Shown: piece by piece, positions 8,395 to 26,487 of the stretch | Layout of the letters: each line of letters opens with the position of its first letter | How positions within the stretch are numbered: position 1 is the stretch's first letter | Assembly: GCF_039645965.1 (NCBI RefSeq) | Contig: NZ_CP147917.1 | Coordinates: 372,001 to 436,000 of the forward strand | Direction: 5' to 3' | Source of the DNA: Sulfurimonas sp. HSL3-2 | GTDB taxonomy: Bacteria > Campylobacterota > Campylobacteria > Campylobacterales > Sulfurimonadaceae | Length of the DNA stretch: 64,000 nt | Program-made: the position numbers and the translations under genes | Notes under the pieces: generated by a model | Database searches by the model: none | Seen by the model: only the letters and a program-made list of their open reading frames with translations | What the model was told of the DNA's origin: nothing

Positions 8395-8925
8395 ATGGCA
8401 CATCAATGGTATTCGATTCAGACATATTCTGGAAGTGAACGTAGTGTTAAAGCTGCAATAGAAAACATAATCATAGAGCAGGGTCTTCAAGAGTCTATTA
8501 AAGATCTGCTTGTTCCGACTGAAGACGTTATAGAAGTAAAAGAGGGTAAAAAGAAGATCTCTGAGAGATCTTTATACTCTGGCTATGTGTTCATCTATAT
8601 TGATTTAAACAATGAATTACAGCATCTTATCCAATCATTACCACGTGTATCAGGTTTTGTTGGTGAAGCAAATCACCCGACTCCACTAAGTGAAAATGAT
8701 ATTCAAGTTATTCTAGACCGTGCGAATAACCGTGCAGCACCTAAACCAAAAGTATTTTTTGATAATGGTGAAATGGTACGTATTATTGACGGTCCGTTTG
8801 CAAACTTTACAGGTACTGTAGATGAGTACGACTTAGAGCACGGTACGTTAAAACTTAACGTATCTATCTTTGGACGTGCTACGCCTGTGGATATATCGTA
8901 CACTCAAGTAGAAAAAATAATTTAA
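8395..8925 (+). CDS. nusG: Transcription termination/antitermination factor NusG
   Basis: 176 aa. The NGN domain (about 3-115) begins [17 protein letters not shown]. The KOW domain (about 120-176) contains [16 protein letters not shown]. NusG binds the beta' clamp helices, raises processivity and couples RNA polymerase to the ribosome or Rho. It is part of secE-nusG-rplK. Confidence 0.98.
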   Translation: MAHQWYSIQTYSGSERSVKAAIENIIIEQGLQESIKDLLVPTEDVIEVKEGKKKISERSLYSGYVFIYIDLNNELQHLIQSLPRVSGFVGEANHPTPLSENDIQVILDRANNRAAPKPKVFFDNGEMVRIIDGPFANFTGTVDEYDLEHGTLKLNVSIFGRATPVDISYTQVEKII

Positions 8926-8945
8926 CTCAACAAAAGGAAAGCAAA

Positions 8946-9371
8946 ATGGCAAAAAAAGTCACTGGTTACATCAAACTTCAAATCAATGCTGGCGCTGCTA
9001 ATCCTGCACCTCCAGTAGGTCCAGCATTAGGTCAACGCGGTGTTAACATCATGGAATTCTGTAAAGCGTTCAATGAAAAAACAAAAGATAAAATGGGATT
9101 CAAAGTTCCTGTAGTCATCACTGTCTACAGCGACAAAAGTTTTTCATTTATTACTAAACAACCACCGGCATCACAACTGATTATGAAGGCTGCTGGTCTG
9201 AAAAAAGGTACTGACAATCCTCTAAAAAATAAGATTGGTAAAATAACAAAAGACCAACTTATGGAAATTGTTAAGACTAAAATGGCAGACTTAAACACTA
9301 CTGACGTAGAGATGGCAGCTAACACAATCGCTGGTTCTGCACGTTCTATGGGTGTTGAAATCGTAGATTAA
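8946..9371 (+). CDS. rplK: 50S ribosomal protein L11
   Basis: 141 aa with the N-terminal [15 protein letters not shown] segment that contacts thiostrepton-class drugs and the C-terminal 23S-binding domain. It forms the GTPase-associated centre with the L10-L7/L12 stalk encoded nearby. AAAGGAAA precedes the start. Confidence 0.98.
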   Translation: MAKKVTGYIKLQINAGAANPAPPVGPALGQRGVNIMEFCKAFNEKTKDKMGFKVPVVITVYSDKSFSFITKQPPASQLIMKAAGLKKGTDNPLKNKIGKITKDQLMEIVKTKMADLNTTDVEMAANTIAGSARSMGVEIVD

Positions 9372-9428
9372 TTTCTACCAGTGTACTAAAGATCAACGAC
9401 CGCATTGATTCATAATACGTACACGACC

Positions 9429-9448
9429 AGATAACTTTTAGGTTATCT
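9429..9448 (+). other. Hairpin in the rplK-rplA spacer
   Basis: AGATAAC-ttttag-GTTATCT, 7-bp stem, then TATAAT (9449-9454). It lies in a 112-bp gap, large for this operon, about 35 nt before rplA. It may be an RNA control element or a secondary promoter. Confidence 0.4.
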
Positions 9449-9483
9449 TATAATTTGCGGCAGAAATCTTAGGAGATATTCAA

Positions 9484-10179
9484 ATGGCAGGAAAACGTTA
9501 TAAACAATTAAAAGAAAAGATAGATACAACTAAAGTTTATTCAGTTGCTGATGCGTCAGTATCTGTTAAAGATCTTAAATCGGCTAAGTTCGATGAGACA
9601 GTAGAGATCGCATTAAACCTTAATGTAGATCCAAGACACGCTGACCAAATGGTTAGAGGTGCAGTAGTTCTTCCACACGGTACAGGTAAAGTTGTTCGTG
9701 TTGCTGTATTTGCTAAAGGCGTAAAAGCTGATGAAGCAAAAGCTGCTGGTGCTGATATCGTCGGTACTGATGATTTAGTTGAACAAATTCAAGAAGGTGT
9801 CTTCAACTTTGATGTAGTTGTTGCTGCTCCGGATTGTATGGGACTTGTTGGTAAAATAGGTCGTATTCTAGGGCCAAAAGGTATGATGCCTAACCCTAAA
9901 ACTGGAACAGTTACTCCAGATGTTGCAACAGCTGTTAAAAACGTAAAAGGTGGCCAGGTTGCATTCCGTGTTGATAAAAAAGGTAACATCCATGCAGGTG
10001 TTGGTAAAGTAAGTTTTGAAGCAGAAAAACTAGCAGAAAATATTTCTGCTTTTGTTAGTGCTATTAACAAACAAAAACCAGCAACAGCAAAAGGCCGTTA
10101 CATCAAAAATGGTGTATTAAGCCTTACTATGAGTCCGGCAGTGAAATTAGATGTAATGGAACTTGCTGACATCAGATAG
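9484..10179 (+). CDS. rplA: 50S ribosomal protein L1
   Basis: 231 aa, full length, with [15 protein letters not shown] about residue 130-145, the L1 signature. It forms the mobile stalk at the E site; L1 also represses its own operon in many bacteria by binding mRNA. AGGAGATATT lies just before the ATG. Confidence 0.98.
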   Translation: MAGKRYKQLKEKIDTTKVYSVADASVSVKDLKSAKFDETVEIALNLNVDPRHADQMVRGAVVLPHGTGKVVRVAVFAKGVKADEAKAAGADIVGTDDLVEQIQEGVFNFDVVVAAPDCMGLVGKIGRILGPKGMMPNPKTGTVTPDVATAVKNVKGGQVAFRVDKKGNIHAGVGKVSFEAEKLAENISAFVSAINKQKPATAKGRYIKNGVLSLTMSPAVKLDVMELADIR

Positions 10180-10184
10180 TTTTT

Positions 10185-10207
10185 TTAGCCAAGATTTTCT
10201 TGGCTAA
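10185..10207 (+). terminator. Hairpin after rplA
   Basis: TTAGCCAAGA-ttt-TCTTGGCTAA, 10-bp perfect stem starting 5 nt after the rplA stop. The T-run is on its 5' side, so it is not a classical terminator on this strand. It may cause partial attenuation or protect the 3' end. Confidence 0.5.
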
Positions 10208-10290
10208 AGATTGTAAAGTCTTTATTTTGGGATATTTTTTTATCTTAAAATAAAGATTTTCATTTTGAAAATCTGAATTACTTGGACTAA

Positions 10291-10358
10291 AGACAGTTGG
10301 GGGCATCTGCTATGCAGTAGCTTAATAGGCCTTTCCCTCCCCGCTTGAAGTTATGTCT
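10291..10358 (+). promoter_or_regulatory. Structured rplJ leader, likely L10-binding autoregulatory element
   Basis: AGACA (10291-10295) pairs with TGTCT (10354-10358); GGGG (within 10299-10303) pairs with CCCC (10339-10342); an inner CTGC-tat-GCAG hairpin sits at 10307-10317. The outer stem closes 2 nt before the rplJ ribosome site AAAGGAGA. In other bacteria the L10-(L12) complex binds a kinked leader at this place to repress rplJL. The fold is seen here; the ligand is inferred. Confidence 0.55.
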
Positions 10359-10372
10359 GGAAAGGAGATACT

Positions 10373-10852
10373 ATGTTAAAGTCAAAAAAAGCTGAAGTAA
10401 TTGAAAAGTTAGCATCTTCATTAGCAAACTCGACTGCGGTTGTTGTCTGTGACTATAAAGGGTTAACTGTTTCTGAATTGGAACAATTACGTAAATCAGC
10501 AAAAGCAAAAGACACGAGTGTTCAGGTTGTAAAAAACACTTTAGCAACTATTGCTCTTGAAAAAGCCGGTATGACTGGTCTGGATCTTAAAGATACTAAT
10601 ATCTTTGTATGGTCTGATGATGTTATCGCTGCTTCTAAAGTCGCATCAGATTTCGCTAAAGCAAACGATAAGTTTACAGTTAAATCTGGTTACTTGGATA
10701 AAGAACCTGCTGATGCTGCTAAAATCGCTGCATTTGCTAAACTTCCAGGTCGTGAAGAACTTCTTGGTATGCTTGCAGCTACTTGGATGGCACCAATTGC
10801 TAATTTCACAATTGGTCTTGATGCACTTAGAAGACAAAAAGAGGAAGCTTAA
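10373..10852 (+). CDS. rplJ: 50S ribosomal protein L10
   Basis: 159 aa. The N-terminal 23S-binding domain has DYKGLTVSELEQLR and VVKNTLA; the C-terminal helix is where L7/L12 dimers dock. The leader upstream is structured. rplL follows after 74 nt, as in all bacteria. Confidence 0.98.
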   Translation: MLKSKKAEVIEKLASSLANSTAVVVCDYKGLTVSELEQLRKSAKAKDTSVQVVKNTLATIALEKAGMTGLDLKDTNIFVWSDDVIAASKVASDFAKANDKFTVKSGYLDKEPADAAKIAAFAKLPGREELLGMLAATWMAPIANFTIGLDALRRQKEEA

Positions 10853-10926
10853 TTTTTAAGCTTGCTGAATAAAAAATTAATATAACTGAATAAAGTTATA
10901 AAAAAAACAAATAAATGGAGAACATT

Positions 10927-11298
10927 ATGGCTGTTACTAAAGAAGACGTATTAGAATTCATATCTGGATTATCTGTACTTGAGTTGTCTGAACTTGTTAA
11001 AGAGTTCGAAGAAAAATTTGGTGTATCTGCACAACCTGTTGCTGTAGCTGGTGTTGCTGCTGATGCTGGTTCTGCTGCTGAAGAGAAAACTGAATTTGAT
11101 GTTGTTATCACTGATGCTGGTGACAAAAAAATCAACGTTATTAAAGTTGTTCGTGGTCTAACTGGTTTAGGTCTTAAAGAAGCAAAAGATGCAACTGAAA
11201 ACGTACCATCAACAATCAAAGAAGGTGTTGATAAAGAAACTGCAGAAGATGCAAAAAAACAACTTGAAGAAGCTGGTGCTAAAGTAGAAATTAAATAA
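10927..11298 (+). CDS. rplL: 50S ribosomal protein L7/L12
   Basis: 123 aa from the ATG at 10927 (GGAG 6 nt upstream); the in-frame ATG at 10915 overlaps that ribosome site and is rejected. The N-terminal dimerisation domain is followed by an Ala/Gly-rich hinge and the C-terminal GTPase-factor-binding domain with KIKVIKVVR-like and GLGLKEAKD segments. Confidence 0.98.
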   Translation: MAVTKEDVLEFISGLSVLELSELVKEFEEKFGVSAQPVAVAGVAADAGSAAEEKTEFDVVITDAGDKKINVIKVVRGLTGLGLKEAKDATENVPSTIKEGVDKETAEDAKKQLEEAGAKVEIK

Positions 11299-11311
11299 TT
11301 ATTTAATTTCC

Positions 11312-11332
11312 TTGAAGGCATCCCGCCTTCAA
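11312..11332 (+). terminator. Hairpin 1 in rplL-rpoB spacer (attenuator-like)
   Basis: TTGAAGG-catcccg-CCTTCAA, 14 nt after the rplL stop, followed by AAAAGAAA rather than a U-run. It is probably a partial terminator setting the ribosomal protein to RNA polymerase ratio. Confidence 0.5.
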
Positions 11333-11340
11333 AAAGAAAT

Positions 11341-11384
11341 AGGCACTTTTGTGGTATGATTTACGTCATACTATAAAAGTGCCT
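11341..11384 (+). other. Hairpin 2 in rplL-rpoB spacer, possible RNase III site
   Basis: Outer stem AGGCACTTTT/AAAAGTGCCT (10 bp) and inner stem GTATGA/TCATAC (6 bp), followed by TTCTGTCG. In E. coli the equivalent spacer holds an attenuator and an RNase III processing hairpin; the same arrangement is seen here, the function is inferred. Confidence 0.5.
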
Positions 11385-11496
11385 TTCTGTCGTTTATATC
11401 CATATTAGCTTTAATTATGGTTCTGTTCAAGGACGCTTGAACACGATATTAATGATCTATCACTCATAGATTATGCACTAACTTACTTAGAGGTAG

Positions 11497-20155
<8,659 letters not shown>

Positions 20156-20163
20156 TTTCTCCC

Positions 20164-20173
20164 TTACATGTAA
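20164..20173. repeat. TTACATGTAA palindrome, copy 3
   Basis: Left arm of the post-rpoC hairpin, extended by GC on +. Confidence 0.9.
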
Positions 20174-20183
20174 GCAAAAATGC

Positions 20184-20193
20184 TTACATGTAA
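20184..20193. repeat. TTACATGTAA palindrome, copy 4
   Basis: Right arm of the post-rpoC hairpin, extended by GC on the - strand. Confidence 0.9.
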
Positions 20194-20278
20194 ATAATCT
20201 ATTCAATACTTTTAGAACAGTTTAATAAATACTTAAAATAAGCAAACTTTAATAGCTAATTATGTAAAATTACGCGTT

Positions 20279-20284
20279 TATAAT
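20279..20284 (+). promoter_or_regulatory. -10 box for rpsL-rpsG-fusA
   Basis: TATAAT 64 nt before rpsL in an AT-rich 193-bp gap after rpoC. No clear -35. It suggests that the str operon has its own promoter. Confidence 0.5.
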
Positions 20285-20348
20285 TCTCTCAGCCATATGG
20301 GATGAGAAAGAATTAAATTCTACTGGAACATTTTAAGAAAGGAATTGT

Positions 20349-20723
20349 ATGCCAACAATCAACCAATTGATTCGTAACGAGCGTAAAAAAGTGGTTAAAA
20401 AATCAAAATCACCTGCGTTAGTTTCGTGTCCACAACGTCGTGGTGTTTGTACTCGTGTTTACACTACTACACCAAAAAAACCAAACTCGGCTCTACGTAA
20501 AGTAGCAAAAGTTCGTTTAACTTCAGGATTTGAAGTTATTTCGTATATCGGTGGAGAGGGTCACAACCTTCAAGAGCACTCAATAGTACTAGTTCGTGGC
20601 GGTCGTATCAAAGACTTACCAGGGGTTAAATACCATATCGTACGTGGTGCATTAGATAGTGCTGGTGTTAAAGACCGTACTGTTGCTCGTTCTAAATACG
20701 GAACAAAAAGACCTAAAAAATAA
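20349..20723 (+). CDS. rpsL: 30S ribosomal protein S12
   Basis: 124 aa. It contains [12 protein letters not shown] and [14 protein letters not shown]; both Lys positions at which streptomycin-resistance changes occur are wild type. S12 sits at the decoding centre. AAAGGAATT precedes the ATG. Confidence 0.99.
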   Translation: MPTINQLIRNERKKVVKKSKSPALVSCPQRRGVCTRVYTTTPKKPNSALRKVAKVRLTSGFEVISYIGGEGHNLQEHSIVLVRGGRIKDLPGVKYHIVRGALDSAGVKDRTVARSKYGTKRPKK

Positions 20724-20781
20724 TTTTTCACGAATGTGACAGAGGCAGTAATGCTTTTGAGTAAATTATAAAATTAATTGA

Positions 20782-21267
<486 letters not shown>

Positions 21268-21282
21268 TAGTAACTTTTTGTC

Positions 21283-21305
21283 GAACTTCACCTTGTGTGA
21301 AGTTC
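21283..21305 (+). other. Hairpin 1 in rpsG-fusA spacer
   Basis: GAACTTCAC-cttgt-GTGAAGTTC, 9-bp perfect stem, 16 nt after the rpsG stop. No U-run follows. Confidence 0.5.
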
Positions 21306-21315
21306 TCACATATAA

Positions 21316-21359
21316 AACCTCTTTCATAAACTGAGTCTTATCATTTTATGAAAGAGGTT
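21316..21359 (+). other. Hairpin 2 in rpsG-fusA spacer
   Basis: AACCTCTTTCATAAA pairs with TTTATGAAAGAGGTT, 15-bp perfect stem with a 14-nt loop, ending 36 nt before fusA. Long perfect stems of this kind are typical RNase III substrates; role inferred. Confidence 0.55.
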
Positions 21360-21395
21360 CAGCTCTCAAATAAAAAAGTTTTTTAAGGTAAAATA

Positions 21396-23486
21396 ATGGC
21401 AAGATCACATAAATTAGAAGATGTAAGAAACATCGGTATTGCTGCGCATATAGATGCAGGAAAAACAACAACAACAGAGCGTATTTTATTCTATACAGGT
21501 GTTGAGCATAAGATCGGTGAGGTTCACGACGGTGCTGCTACAATGGACTGGATGGAACAAGAGCAAGAGCGTGGTATTACGATTACTTCTGCTGCAACTA
21601 CTTGTGAATGGGCTGGTAAACAGATCAACATTATCGATACTCCGGGCCACGTTGACTTCACTATTGAAGTTGAGCGTTCTATGCGTGTACTTGACGGTGC
21701 AGTTTCAGTTTTCTGTGCGGTTGGTGGTGTTCAACCTCAATCTGAAACAGTTTGGAGACAAAGAAACCGTTATGGCGTACCTTCAATCGTTTTCGTTAAT
21801 AAAATGGATAGAACTGGTGCAGACTTCTATGAAGTTGAAAGACAAATCCGTGATCGTTTAAAAGGTAATCCGGTTCCTATACAACTACCTATCGGTGCTG
21901 AAGACGGTTTCCAAGGTGTTGTTGACTTAGTGAAAATGAAAGCTATCGTTTGGGATCAAGATGCTGCAATGGGTTCAAACTACCACGTTGAAGAGATTCC
22001 TGCAGATATGCAAGAAAAAGCTGAAGAATACCGTGAAAAAATGATCGAGTCTATCTCTGAAGTTGACGGTAATGAAGTTCTTATGGAAAAATTCCTTGAG
22101 GGTGAAGAATTAACTGAAGATGAGATCGTTGCAGGTATCAAAGCAGCAACAGTTGCTATGCATATCGTTCCAATGACTGCTGGTACAGCGTTTAAAAACA
22201 AAGGTGTTCAAACTCTACTTGACGCTGTTGTCGCTTACTTACCGGCTCCGACTGAAGTACCACAAATCAAAGGTACTATGATGGATGACGAGACTCAAGA
22301 AGTTGTAGTTGAATCAACTGACAAAGGTCCGTTTGCATCATTAGCGTTTAAAATCATGACTGACCCATTCGTTGGACAGTTAACATTTATACGTGTTTAC
22401 CGTGGTTCTTTAGAGTCTGGTTCATATGTTCACAACTCTACAAAAGATAAAAAAGAGCGTATCGGTCGTATCATGAAAATGCATGCAATCAAGCGTGAAG
22501 AAGTAAAAGAGATCTACGCTGGTGAGATCGGTGCGGTTGTTGGTCTTAAATACTCAACTACAGGTGATACTTTATGTGCTCCTGAAGATATGGTTGTTCT
22601 TGAAAGAATGGATTTCCCAGAGCCGGTTATCTCTGTTGCAGTTGAGCCAAAAACAAAAGCTGACCAAGAAAAAATGGGTATCGCACTTGGTAAACTTGCT
22701 GCAGAAGATCCATCATTCCGTGTACACACTGATGAAGAGACTGGTCAGACAATTATTTCTGGTATGGGTGAGTTACACCTTGAGATCATCGTTGACCGTA
22801 TGAAACGTGAGTTTAAAGTTGAAGCAGAAGTTGGTGCTCCACAAGTTTCTTACCGTGAAGCTATCAAAACTGAAGTTACTCAAGAGTACAAATACGCAAA
22901 ACAATCTGGTGGTCGTGGACAATTCGGTCACGTATTTTTACGTATCAAGCCAAACGAAGCTGGTGCAGGTTTCAAATTTAACAACGAGATCAAAGGTGGG
23001 GTTATTCCAAAAGAGTACGTTCCTGCAATTGAAAAAGGTGTTAGTGAAGCGATGCAAGGCGGTGTTCTTGCCGGTTATCCGATCGAAGACGTTGAAGTTA
23101 CTGTATTCGACGGTTCATACCATGAAGTCGACTCTAATGAGATGGCGTTTAAACTTGCTGCTTCTATGGGATTCAAAGAGGGTGCAAGAAAAGCTGGTGC
23201 AGCAATTCTTGAACCATTGATGAAAGTTGAAGTTGAAGTTCCTGAAGATTACATGGGTGACGTTATCGGTGACCTTAACCGTCGTCGTGGTCAAGTTAAC
23301 AACATGGGTGACCGTGCTGGTAACAAGATCGTTGATGCATACGTTCCATTATCTGAAATGTTCGGTTACTCTACTGACCTTCGTTCAGCTACTCAAGGAC
23401 GTGCTACTTATTCTATGGAATTCCACCATTATGAAGAAGTTCCAAGAAACGTATCTGAAGAGATTATCAAAAAACGTAACGGATAG
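21396..23486 (+). CDS. fusA: Elongation factor G
   Basis: 696 aa, full length. G1 is [16 protein letters not shown]3 is DTPGHVDF and G4 is [10 protein letters not shown]. Domains II-V are complete, with SYREAIK in domain IV. EF-G drives translocation and, with RRF, ribosome recycling. No tuf copy follows, unlike E. coli. Confidence 0.99.
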   Translation: MARSHKLEDVRNIGIAAHIDAGKTTTTERILFYTGVEHKIGEVHDGAATMDWMEQEQERGITITSAATTCEWAGKQINIIDTPGHVDFTIEVERSMRVLDGAVSVFCAVGGVQPQSETVWRQRNRYGVPSIVFVNKMDRTGADFYEVERQIRDRLKGNPVPIQLPIGAEDGFQGVVDLVKMKAIVWDQDAAMGSNYHVEEIPADMQEKAEEYREKMIESISEVDGNEVLMEKFLEGEELTEDEIVAGIKAATVAMHIVPMTAGTAFKNKGVQTLLDAVVAYLPAPTEVPQIKGTMMDDETQEVVVESTDKGPFASLAFKIMTDPFVGQLTFIRVYRGSLESGSYVHNSTKDKKERIGRIMKMHAIKREEVKEIYAGEIGAVVGLKYSTTGDTLCAPEDMVVLERMDFPEPVISVAVEPKTKADQEKMGIALGKLAAEDPSFRVHTDEETGQTIISGMGELHLEIIVDRMKREFKVEAEVGAPQVSYREAIKTEVTQEYKYAKQSGGRGQFGHVFLRIKPNEAGAGFKFNNEIKGGVIPKEYVPAIEKGVSEAMQGGVLAGYPIEDVEVTVFDGSYHEVDSNEMAFKLAASMGFKEGARKAGAAILEPLMKVEVEVPEDYMGDVIGDLNRRRGQVNNMGDRAGNKIVDAYVPLSEMFGYSTDLRSATQGRATYSMEFHHYEEVPRNVSEEIIKKRNG

Positions 23487-23492
23487 TCTTTG

Positions 23493-23508
23493 CACTCCTT
23501 CGGGGGTG
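23493..23508 (+). terminator. Terminator-like hairpin with UUCG loop after fusA
   Basis: CACTCC-TTCG-GGGGTG, 6-bp stem (one G-T) capped by a UUCG tetraloop, starting 6 nt after the fusA stop. TTCCTCTACAATTAAATTTTTTT follows, so the T-run is displaced about 18 nt. Confidence 0.6.
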
Positions 23509-23581
23509 TTCCTCTACAATTAAATTTTTTTCTAGATATGCCGATATTTCTCTCGCTACATAATAACTGTTAGGAACTATA

Positions 23582-24253
23582 ATGTTAAAACTGTTTATTT
23601 TACCTCTATTATTTATATTTTCATTCGCACAAAATCCTGCTGTATACGCATTACTCGGTGATGTTGTTTATGATAACGTGAATGACATTAAAAAGCTTTC
23701 TGATATTCCCTCTTTTTCTCAGGATAAAGAAAAGATCACAGAGTATGCATTACAGTGTGAAGAGCTCAAAGAGAAGGGCTTCGCAATTGAATCCGGTGAT
23801 ACCAAATATGACAAGCTTACTTATCTGAACGAACTGAGAAGACTTTCTAAATTAAATGATGAGTTTGTCAGGCTTGCAAATTCAAAATTTAGAGAGTCTA
23901 TCGATAATAACGATACCGAGACTTTTAAAGAACTTGTGGATCTTAATATTGTAAATAAGCCGTCACAAAAAGAGAAATTAAGAGAGTTTATCTCAACTCA
24001 TGAAGCTGAGCTGCAAGACACACAGTACTATACTACTTATATCGATGATCTTGAAAAAGACAAGATAGAGCAGGCTCGTTTAAAGAAAATGAGAGAGGCC
24101 CAAGCGAAAAAAAACAAGTATTCAAATATAGAAAGAATACGCAATAGTGATAAAAAACGTCAGGAATCTTTACAAAAAGAGCTTCAGCAGATGGTCAACG
24201 AAAAAAAGAAAGAGATATATAAACAGCAAAAAGAGGGATTAGAAAACTACTAA
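23582..24253 (+). CDS. Exported coiled-coil protein of unknown function
   Basis: 223 aa. N-terminal signal peptide (LFILPLLFIFSFA, cleavage before QNPAVYA). The rest is almost wholly charged helix, with the last 70 residues a Lys/Glu/Gln-rich coiled coil. No enzymatic motif is seen. AGGAAC lies 5 nt before the ATG. The gene stands alone after fusA and its stop overlaps the convergent bpt by 4 bp. I do not recognise the family. Confidence 0.75.
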   Translation: MLKLFILPLLFIFSFAQNPAVYALLGDVVYDNVNDIKKLSDIPSFSQDKEKITEYALQCEELKEKGFAIESGDTKYDKLTYLNELRRLSKLNDEFVRLANSKFRESIDNNDTETFKELVDLNIVNKPSQKEKLREFISTHEAELQDTQYYTTYIDDLEKDKIEQARLKKMREAQAKKNKYSNIERIRNSDKKRQESLQKELQQMVNEKKKEIYKQQKEGLENY

Positions 24254-24963
24254 TCCCATCTGTCCTCTTCATACTCTAAAGGGCGTCCCTGGAGTGTTAA
24301 ATAGGGCTTAAACTGACTTTTATAAGACAGACTTTCACACTCCTCTACATAGTACCCCAGATATATCCATTTTTTACCGTTCATCTTCGCAAATGCTATT
24401 TGTCTATAGAGTGAATATTTTCCTATAGAGAGATGTCTATAGTCCGGATCATAATAAAAATATATGGATGAGACTCCGTTATCGAGTACATCGATAAGAT
24501 CTACACCGATTAGCTTGTCATCATCAAAATAGAGTACTTCGTATCCAAAGTCGTCATGTCCGCTTACAAATGATGTGTAGTAGTTTTTTGCATCTGTCTG
24601 GTTGTTATCCCATCCCTTCTTCTCATGCATATATTTATGATATTTGTTGAAAAGTTCTATGTGCTTTTGTGTAACAGTAGGCTGTTGAAAAACTGTTTTT
24701 AAGTGACTGTTCTTTTTAATAATTCTGCGCTCTGATTTTGAAAAATTATAGTTCTGTACATCGATCTTAATACTTTGACACTCGTTGCATCCTTCGCATA
24801 TCGGTCTAAAAAACATTTTGCCAAATCTACGCCAGCCTCTTTGTGTCAATGTGGTACAGTAAGATTGATTACACTCTGACAATATTTTATAGTGGGCAGT
24901 CTGTTCTTTATCTTTTAAATAGGAACAATTATCTGTTAGGGTACATTCTTTCAGTAGTTTCAT
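24250..24963 (-). CDS. bpt: Aspartate/glutamate leucyltransferase (Bpt, ATE family)
   Basis: 237 aa. The N-terminal ATE domain has a QRGWRRFGKMFFRP segment followed by a Cys cluster (CEGCNECQSIKI). The C-terminal GNAT-like part has SIYFYYDPDYRHLSIGKYS and YLGYYVEECESLSYKSQFKP, as in Bpt. Enzymes of this group move Leu from Leu-tRNA to N-terminal Asp or Glu, marking proteins for ClpS-ClpAP. A TATAAA at 24972-24977 on this strand is 8 nt from the ATG and no ribosome site is seen. Confidence 0.88.
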   Translation of the reverse strand: MKLLKECTLTDNCSYLKDKEQTAHYKILSECNQSYCTTLTQRGWRRFGKMFFRPICEGCNECQSIKIDVQNYNFSKSERRIIKKNSHLKTVFQQPTVTQKHIELFNKYHKYMHEKKGWDNNQTDAKNYYTSFVSGHDDFGYEVLYFDDDKLIGVDLIDVLDNGVSSIYFYYDPDYRHLSIGKYSLYRQIAFAKMNGKKWIYLGYYVEECESLSYKSQFKPYLTLQGRPLEYEEDRWD

Positions 24964-24996
24964 AGTGTAATTTTATACTAACTTCTATAAATAGTG

Positions 24997-25002
24997 TATA
25001 AT
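24997..25002 (+). promoter_or_regulatory. -10 box 5 nt before ATG (predicted leaderless start)
   Basis: TATAAT, then TTTGT, then the ATG at 25008; no Shine-Dalgarno. The transcript start predicted about 7 nt after the hexamer coincides with the start codon. Confidence 0.55.
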
Positions 25003-25007
25003 TTTGT

Positions 25008-25328
25008 ATGCTTGAATTTATAATAAAACATAAAATTATTTTATCTCGTACTATCGGCATCATCTTATTGGTAGTCGGCATCACTGCATTGTTTTGGGCA
25101 AAGCCTGATACTGCGTTAACGGAAAATGAGATAGCAGAAGCTAATATTGCAAGAATGGAAGCAAGTCTGCCTCAAAATGTAGTGTCATCTAAGAAGCAGC
25201 CTCAAACACCATCTTTTATGAAGGCGTATAAAGAGAAACAAAAAGAGCATATCCGCTACCTTGTAGTCGCTCTTATTATCTGTGGGATCGCTTTTATCGG
25301 CTACAGCTTTATAAGGAAGCGTGAATAG
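25008..25328 (+). CDS. Small two-helix membrane protein, unknown
   Basis: 106 aa. One membrane helix at about residues 10-28, a polar middle, and a second helix at about 84-100 ending in RKRE. Both termini are probably cytoplasmic. No recognised domain. The gene is divergent from bpt and ends 4 nt before the convergent prfB stop. Confidence 0.65.
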   Translation: MLEFIIKHKIILSRTIGIILLVVGITALFWAKPDTALTENEIAEANIARMEASLPQNVVSSKKQPQTPSFMKAYKEKQKEHIRYLVVALIICGIAFIGYSFIRKRE

Positions 25329-25332
25329 CTCC

Positions 25333-26433
25333 TTATTTTGTTTTGTTTTGAGCGATTAATACACCTTCTAGCATTGCATCGATGTCGCCGTCAAGTATGG
25401 CACTGACATTACTGAATGCTTCGTTGCTTCTTGTATCTTTTACCTGCTGATATGGTTGAAGAACGTATGAACGTATCTGATGTCCCCATCCGATCTCACT
25501 TTTTTCAACACCCGCTTCTTTTGCTTTTTGAAGTTCTAGTTCATACTCATAAAGACGAGACTTCATCATCTTCATCGCCGTTGCTTTATTCTTATGCTGA
25601 CTTCTGTCATTTTGACATTGGACAACGATTCCCGTTGCAATATGCGTGATACGAATAGCAGATTCTGTCTTATTGACATGCTGTCCACCGGCGCCTGAAG
25701 CACGGTAAGTGTCGATACGGATATCTTTATCCTCTATGACGATGTTTATGTTGTCGTCGATCTCCGGAGATACCATAACTGATGAAAATGATGTGTGGCG
25801 TTTTGCGTTAGAATCAAAAGGAGATATACGAACAAGCCTGTGGATCCCGTTCTCGACTTTCAGGTATCCATACGCATTCTCACCCGAGATTAGTATGGAC
25901 GCATCTTTTATCCCCGCTTCTTCGCCGCTTTGATAATCAAGCGTCTCAACCTTAAAGCCATGACGTTCTGCCCATCTTGTATACATCCTAAGCAGGATCG
26001 ACGCCCAATCCTGAGACTCTGTTCCACCGGCTCCCGGATGGATAGATACGATTGCATTGTTTGGATCGGTCTCACCGCTTAACAGTACGCTGATCTCCAT
26101 CTGACGTACGTAGTTCTCAAGGTTGTCGGCCTCTTCAAACAAAGTGTTTATCGTGTCTTCGTCGTTTTCCTCTTTTGCCATATCATACAGATCTTTAGCA
26201 TCGGTAAGTGCAGAAGAAGCATCTTTATATTTTTGAAGCTTTCTCTCTAATTGAGTTTTCTCTTTTTGGATCACTGCTGCATTAGCAGCATCGTTCCAAA
26301 AATCTTGAGAGTTTTCAAGCTCTTCGATCTCTTTTAGTCTTGTTTCTATCTTATTAGGCTCAACAACTCCTGCAATGTTTTTCATCTTTAACTGCAGTGT
26401 TTTTAATAGTTCAGTATATTCGTAATTATCCAT
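25333..26433 (-). CDS. prfB: Peptide chain release factor 2
   Basis: 366 aa from the ATG at 26433, the usual N-terminus; an in-frame Met 14 codons upstream lacks family residues. Domain 3 has the GGQ motif ([13 protein letters not shown]) that triggers peptide release, and the stop-codon-reading tripeptide Ser-Pro-Phe (ISPFDS). The frame is continuous through the place where E. coli prfB has its in-frame UGA, so the programmed frameshift that autoregulates RF2 is absent here. Confidence 0.97.
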   Translation of the reverse strand: MDNYEYTELLKTLQLKMKNIAGVVEPNKIETRLKEIEELENSQDFWNDAANAAVIQKEKTQLERKLQKYKDASSALTDAKDLYDMAKEENDEDTINTLFEEADNLENYVRQMEISVLLSGETDPNNAIVSIHPGAGGTESQDWASILLRMYTRWAERHGFKVETLDYQSGEEAGIKDASILISGENAYGYLKVENGIHRLVRISPFDSNAKRHTSFSSVMVSPEIDDNINIVIEDKDIRIDTYRASGAGGQHVNKTESAIRITHIATGIVVQCQNDRSQHKNKATAMKMMKSRLYEYELELQKAKEAGVEKSEIGWGHQIRSYVLQPYQQVKDTRSNEAFSNVSAILDGDIDAMLEGVLIAQNKTK

Positions 26434-26487
26434 AAAAGATTTCCCTAATGTTGTATAATTGCGATTATATATCACAGAGGCTTAAAA

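Larger units (their letters stand above)
20164..20193 (+). terminator. Hairpin after rpoC built from two inverted TTACATGTAAGC copies
   Basis: TTACATGTAAGC-aaaaat-GCTTACATGTAA: 12-bp perfect stem with a 6-nt loop, 8 nt after the rpoC stop. The following ATAATCTATT is not a U-run, so it may act as a 3' end stabiliser or weak terminator. Both arms are copies (3 and 4) of the genome-wide palindrome. Confidence 0.65.

Noticed and set aside
10896-11321. 141-codon frame antisense to rplL
   Set aside because: The rplL frame is certain; the antisense product is Ser/Ala-rich low-complexity.
21454-23523. Several open frames in the second frame of fusA
   Set aside because: Products are Leu/Val/Lys-rich shadows of biased fusA codons.
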